NCBI GenBank assembly: GCA_902797475.1
Contig: CADBTG010000195.1
Span: 1 to 6,722, forward strand
Source of the DNA: an uncultured Lachnospiraceae bacterium
Lineage (GTDB): Bacteria > Bacillota > Clostridia > Lachnospirales > Lachnospiraceae
DNA: 6,722 nt
Direction: 5' to 3'
Shown here: one piece after another, positions 5,228 to 6,722 of the stretch
How positions within the stretch are numbered: the stretch's first letter is position 1
Layout of the letters: each line of letters opens with the position of its first letter
Position numbers and translations under genes: made by a program
The notes under the pieces: model-generated
What the model saw: only the letters and a program-made list of their open reading frames with translations
Database searches by the model: none
Told to the model about the DNA's origin: nothing

Positions 5228-6722
5228 ATGAGAAAACTGTTTCTGCCCGACGATGTATTGCTTTCGGTCGAAAAACCGGCGAGATATACCGGAGGAGAAG
5301 TGAATATGGCGGTGAAGGATCTTTCCGACATTTCCATCCGCTTCTGCATGTGCTTTCCGGACGTTTACGAGGTCGGCATGTCGCATCTCGGGATCCAGAT
5401 TCTGTACGATATGTTTAACCGAAGACCCGATACCTATTGCGAGCGGGTTTATTCGCCGTGGGTCGACCTTGACAAAATCATGCGGGAACGCCATATTCCG
5501 CTGTTCTCCCTGGAGACGCAGACGCCGATTAAAGAGTTCGATTTCCTCGGGATCACGCTTCAATACGAGATGTGCTATACGAACATCCTGCAGGTGCTTG
5601 ATCTGTCCGGAATTCCGCTTCGCTCGGCTGACCGAGGAGAGGACGTTCCGATTGTTGTCGGTGGCGGTCCCTGCTCTTATAACCCCGAACCGATTGCCGA
5701 TTTCTTCGATTTCTTCTTCATAGGAGAAGGCGAGAACGGCTATGACGAAGTGCTCGATTTATATAAAGAAAACCGCAAAAACGGAGGTACCAGAAAGGAT
5801 TTTCTCCGTAAGCTTTCACATATCAGCGGCATGTATGTACCGTCCTTATATGAGGTTTCCTATCATGAGGACGGAACGATTGCGAAGTTTGCTCCGAAGT
5901 ATGAGGATGTGCCGGCAAAGGTTGAAAAGCGTGTGGCATCCGATCTGAACGATACCTATTATCCCGAGAAGCCCGTTGTCCCGTTCCTTCAGGTCATCCA
6001 GGACCGTGTGACGCTTGAAATCCAGCGCGGCTGCATTCGCGGCTGCCGGTTCTGCCAGGCCGGAATGATTTACCGCCCGATTCGCGCAAGGGATGTCAAC
6101 TGGCTTAAAAAGACCGCCGATAAGATGCTTAAATCAACCGGTCACGAAGAAATCACGTTAAGTTCGCTTAGCTCAAGCGATTATGCGGATCTGCAGGAGC
6201 TTGTATGCCATCTGATCGACACCTATCAGGGACAGTGCATCAATGTGGCGCTTCCGTCCCTGCGAATCGATGCCTTCTCGCTTGATGTCATGAGCAAGGT
6301 GCAGGATGTCAATAAGTCAAGCATCACATTTGCCCCGGAAGCCGGAACGCAGAGAATGAGAAATGTGATCAATAAAGGCCTTACGACCGAGGACATTCTG
6401 GGCGGCGCAGCAACGGCTTTTGAAGGCGGCTGGAATAAGGTCAAGCTTTATTTCATGCTCGGACTTCCGACCGAGACCGACGAAGACACGAAGGGCATTG
6501 CCGAGCTTGCCGAGCAGATTACCGAAGAGTATTACCGGATTCCGAAGGACAAGAGGCACGGAAAGGTTTCGGTTACGGTCAGCACGTCTTATTTCATTCC
6601 GAAGCCGTTTACGCCTTTTCAGTGGGTCGGCATGGCAACAAAGGAGCAGTTTCTGAATCATCAGAGGCTTTTGAAGGCGACGATTCAGCAACAGCTTAAC
6701 CATAAGAGCATTTCCTATCAGT
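5228..6722 (+). CDS. B12-binding-domain radical SAM protein, TIGR03960-like (3' end outside window)
   Basis: This is a putative radical S-adenosylmethionine enzyme of unknown substrate, expected to be cytoplasmic and to carry a [4Fe-4S] cluster. The frame is open from ATG 5228 to the window end, giving 498 full codons. The N-terminal part (about 30-190) has the pattern of the B12-binding-like domain of this family: FPDVYEVGMSHLG 43-55, SPWVD 76-80, GGGPC 145-149 followed by NPEP, and GEGE 166-169. The radical SAM cluster motif CxxxCxxC is Cys269, Cys273 and Cys276, followed by QAGMIYRP. APEAGTQRMR at about 369-378 and the GLPTETDEDT segment fit a radical SAM barrel. A DxHxxG cobalamin-ligand motif is not visible in the N-terminal domain. 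Family members run to about 600 residues, so about 100 are probably missing. In related Bacillota this gene is often followed by a DUF2344 protein (TIGR03936), RNase G/E and the rplU-rpmA ribosomal genes; that lies beyond the window. It is divergent from the zinc-ribbon pair. Confidence 0.94.
   Translation, partial: MRKLFLPDDVLLSVEKPARYTGGEVNMAVKDLSDISIRFCMCFPDVYEVGMSHLGIQILYDMFNRRPDTYCERVYSPWVDLDKIMRERHIPLFSLETQTPIKEFDFLGITLQYEMCYTNILQVLDLSGIPLRSADRGEDVPIVVGGGPCSYNPEPIADFFDFFFIGEGENGYDEVLDLYKENRKNGGTRKDFLRKLSHISGMYVPSLYEVSYHEDGTIAKFAPKYEDVPAKVEKRVASDLNDTYYPEKPVVPFLQVIQDRVTLEIQRGCIRGCRFCQAGMIYRPIRARDVNWLKKTADKMLKSTGHEEITLSSLSSSDYADLQELVCHLIDTYQGQCINVALPSLRIDAFSLDVMSKVQDVNKSSITFAPEAGTQRMRNVINKGLTTEDILGGAATAFEGGWNKVKLYFMLGLPTETDEDTKGIAELAEQITEEYYRIPKDKRHGKVSVTVSTSYFIPKPFTPFQWVGMATKEQFLNHQRLLKATIQQQLNHKSISYQ

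Noticed and set aside
5208..5228. Six-codon open frame (MKKGAE) ending at the radical SAM start, like a leader peptide
   Set aside because: No ribosome binding site precedes it, it contains the Shine-Dalgarno of the real gene, and such a short frame is expected by chance.

Overview
The window looks like chromosomal DNA from a Clostridia-type Bacillota, probably Lachnospiraceae-like. This rests on the gene families, strong AGGAGG-type ribosome binding sites, textbook TTGAAA-N17-TATAAT promoters and moderate GC content. The taxonomic call is inference; there is no rRNA or other marker gene here.

Layout: (1) 1-1524, plus strand: the C-terminal 507 residues of a SNF2-family helicase-like ATPase, with its start upstream of the window. 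(2) 1525-1578: a 54-base convergent gap holding a strong, probably bidirectional terminator hairpin. (3) 1579-4149, minus strand: an 856-residue protein with an N-terminal zinc ribbon, a long Ala/Lys/Glu coiled coil, a very acidic disordered middle and a helical C-terminus. (4) 4150-4262: its own promoter and a leader hairpin ending at the ribosome binding site. (5) 4263-5087, minus strand: a 274-residue protein with the same kind of zinc ribbon, a similar following domain and two membrane helices. (6) 5088-5227: a divergent intergenic region with a consensus minus-strand promoter and a long inverted repeat. (7) 5228-6722, plus strand: a radical SAM protein of the B12-binding-domain type (TIGR03960-like), cut by the window end.

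The two flanking genes belong to recognisable families. The novelty lies in the central minus-strand pair. Both proteins begin with CPxC-x10-CPxC and a similar domain of about 65 residues, and may end in a similar short helical segment. Their middles differ completely: a membrane hairpin in one, a coiled coil plus disordered acidic region in the other. They look like duplicated partners, one membrane-anchored and one soluble and extended. Their function is unknown and nothing in the sequence fixes it. No tRNA, rRNA, CRISPR array, insertion sequence or phage gene was seen. No gene-free stretch exceeds about 140 bases.
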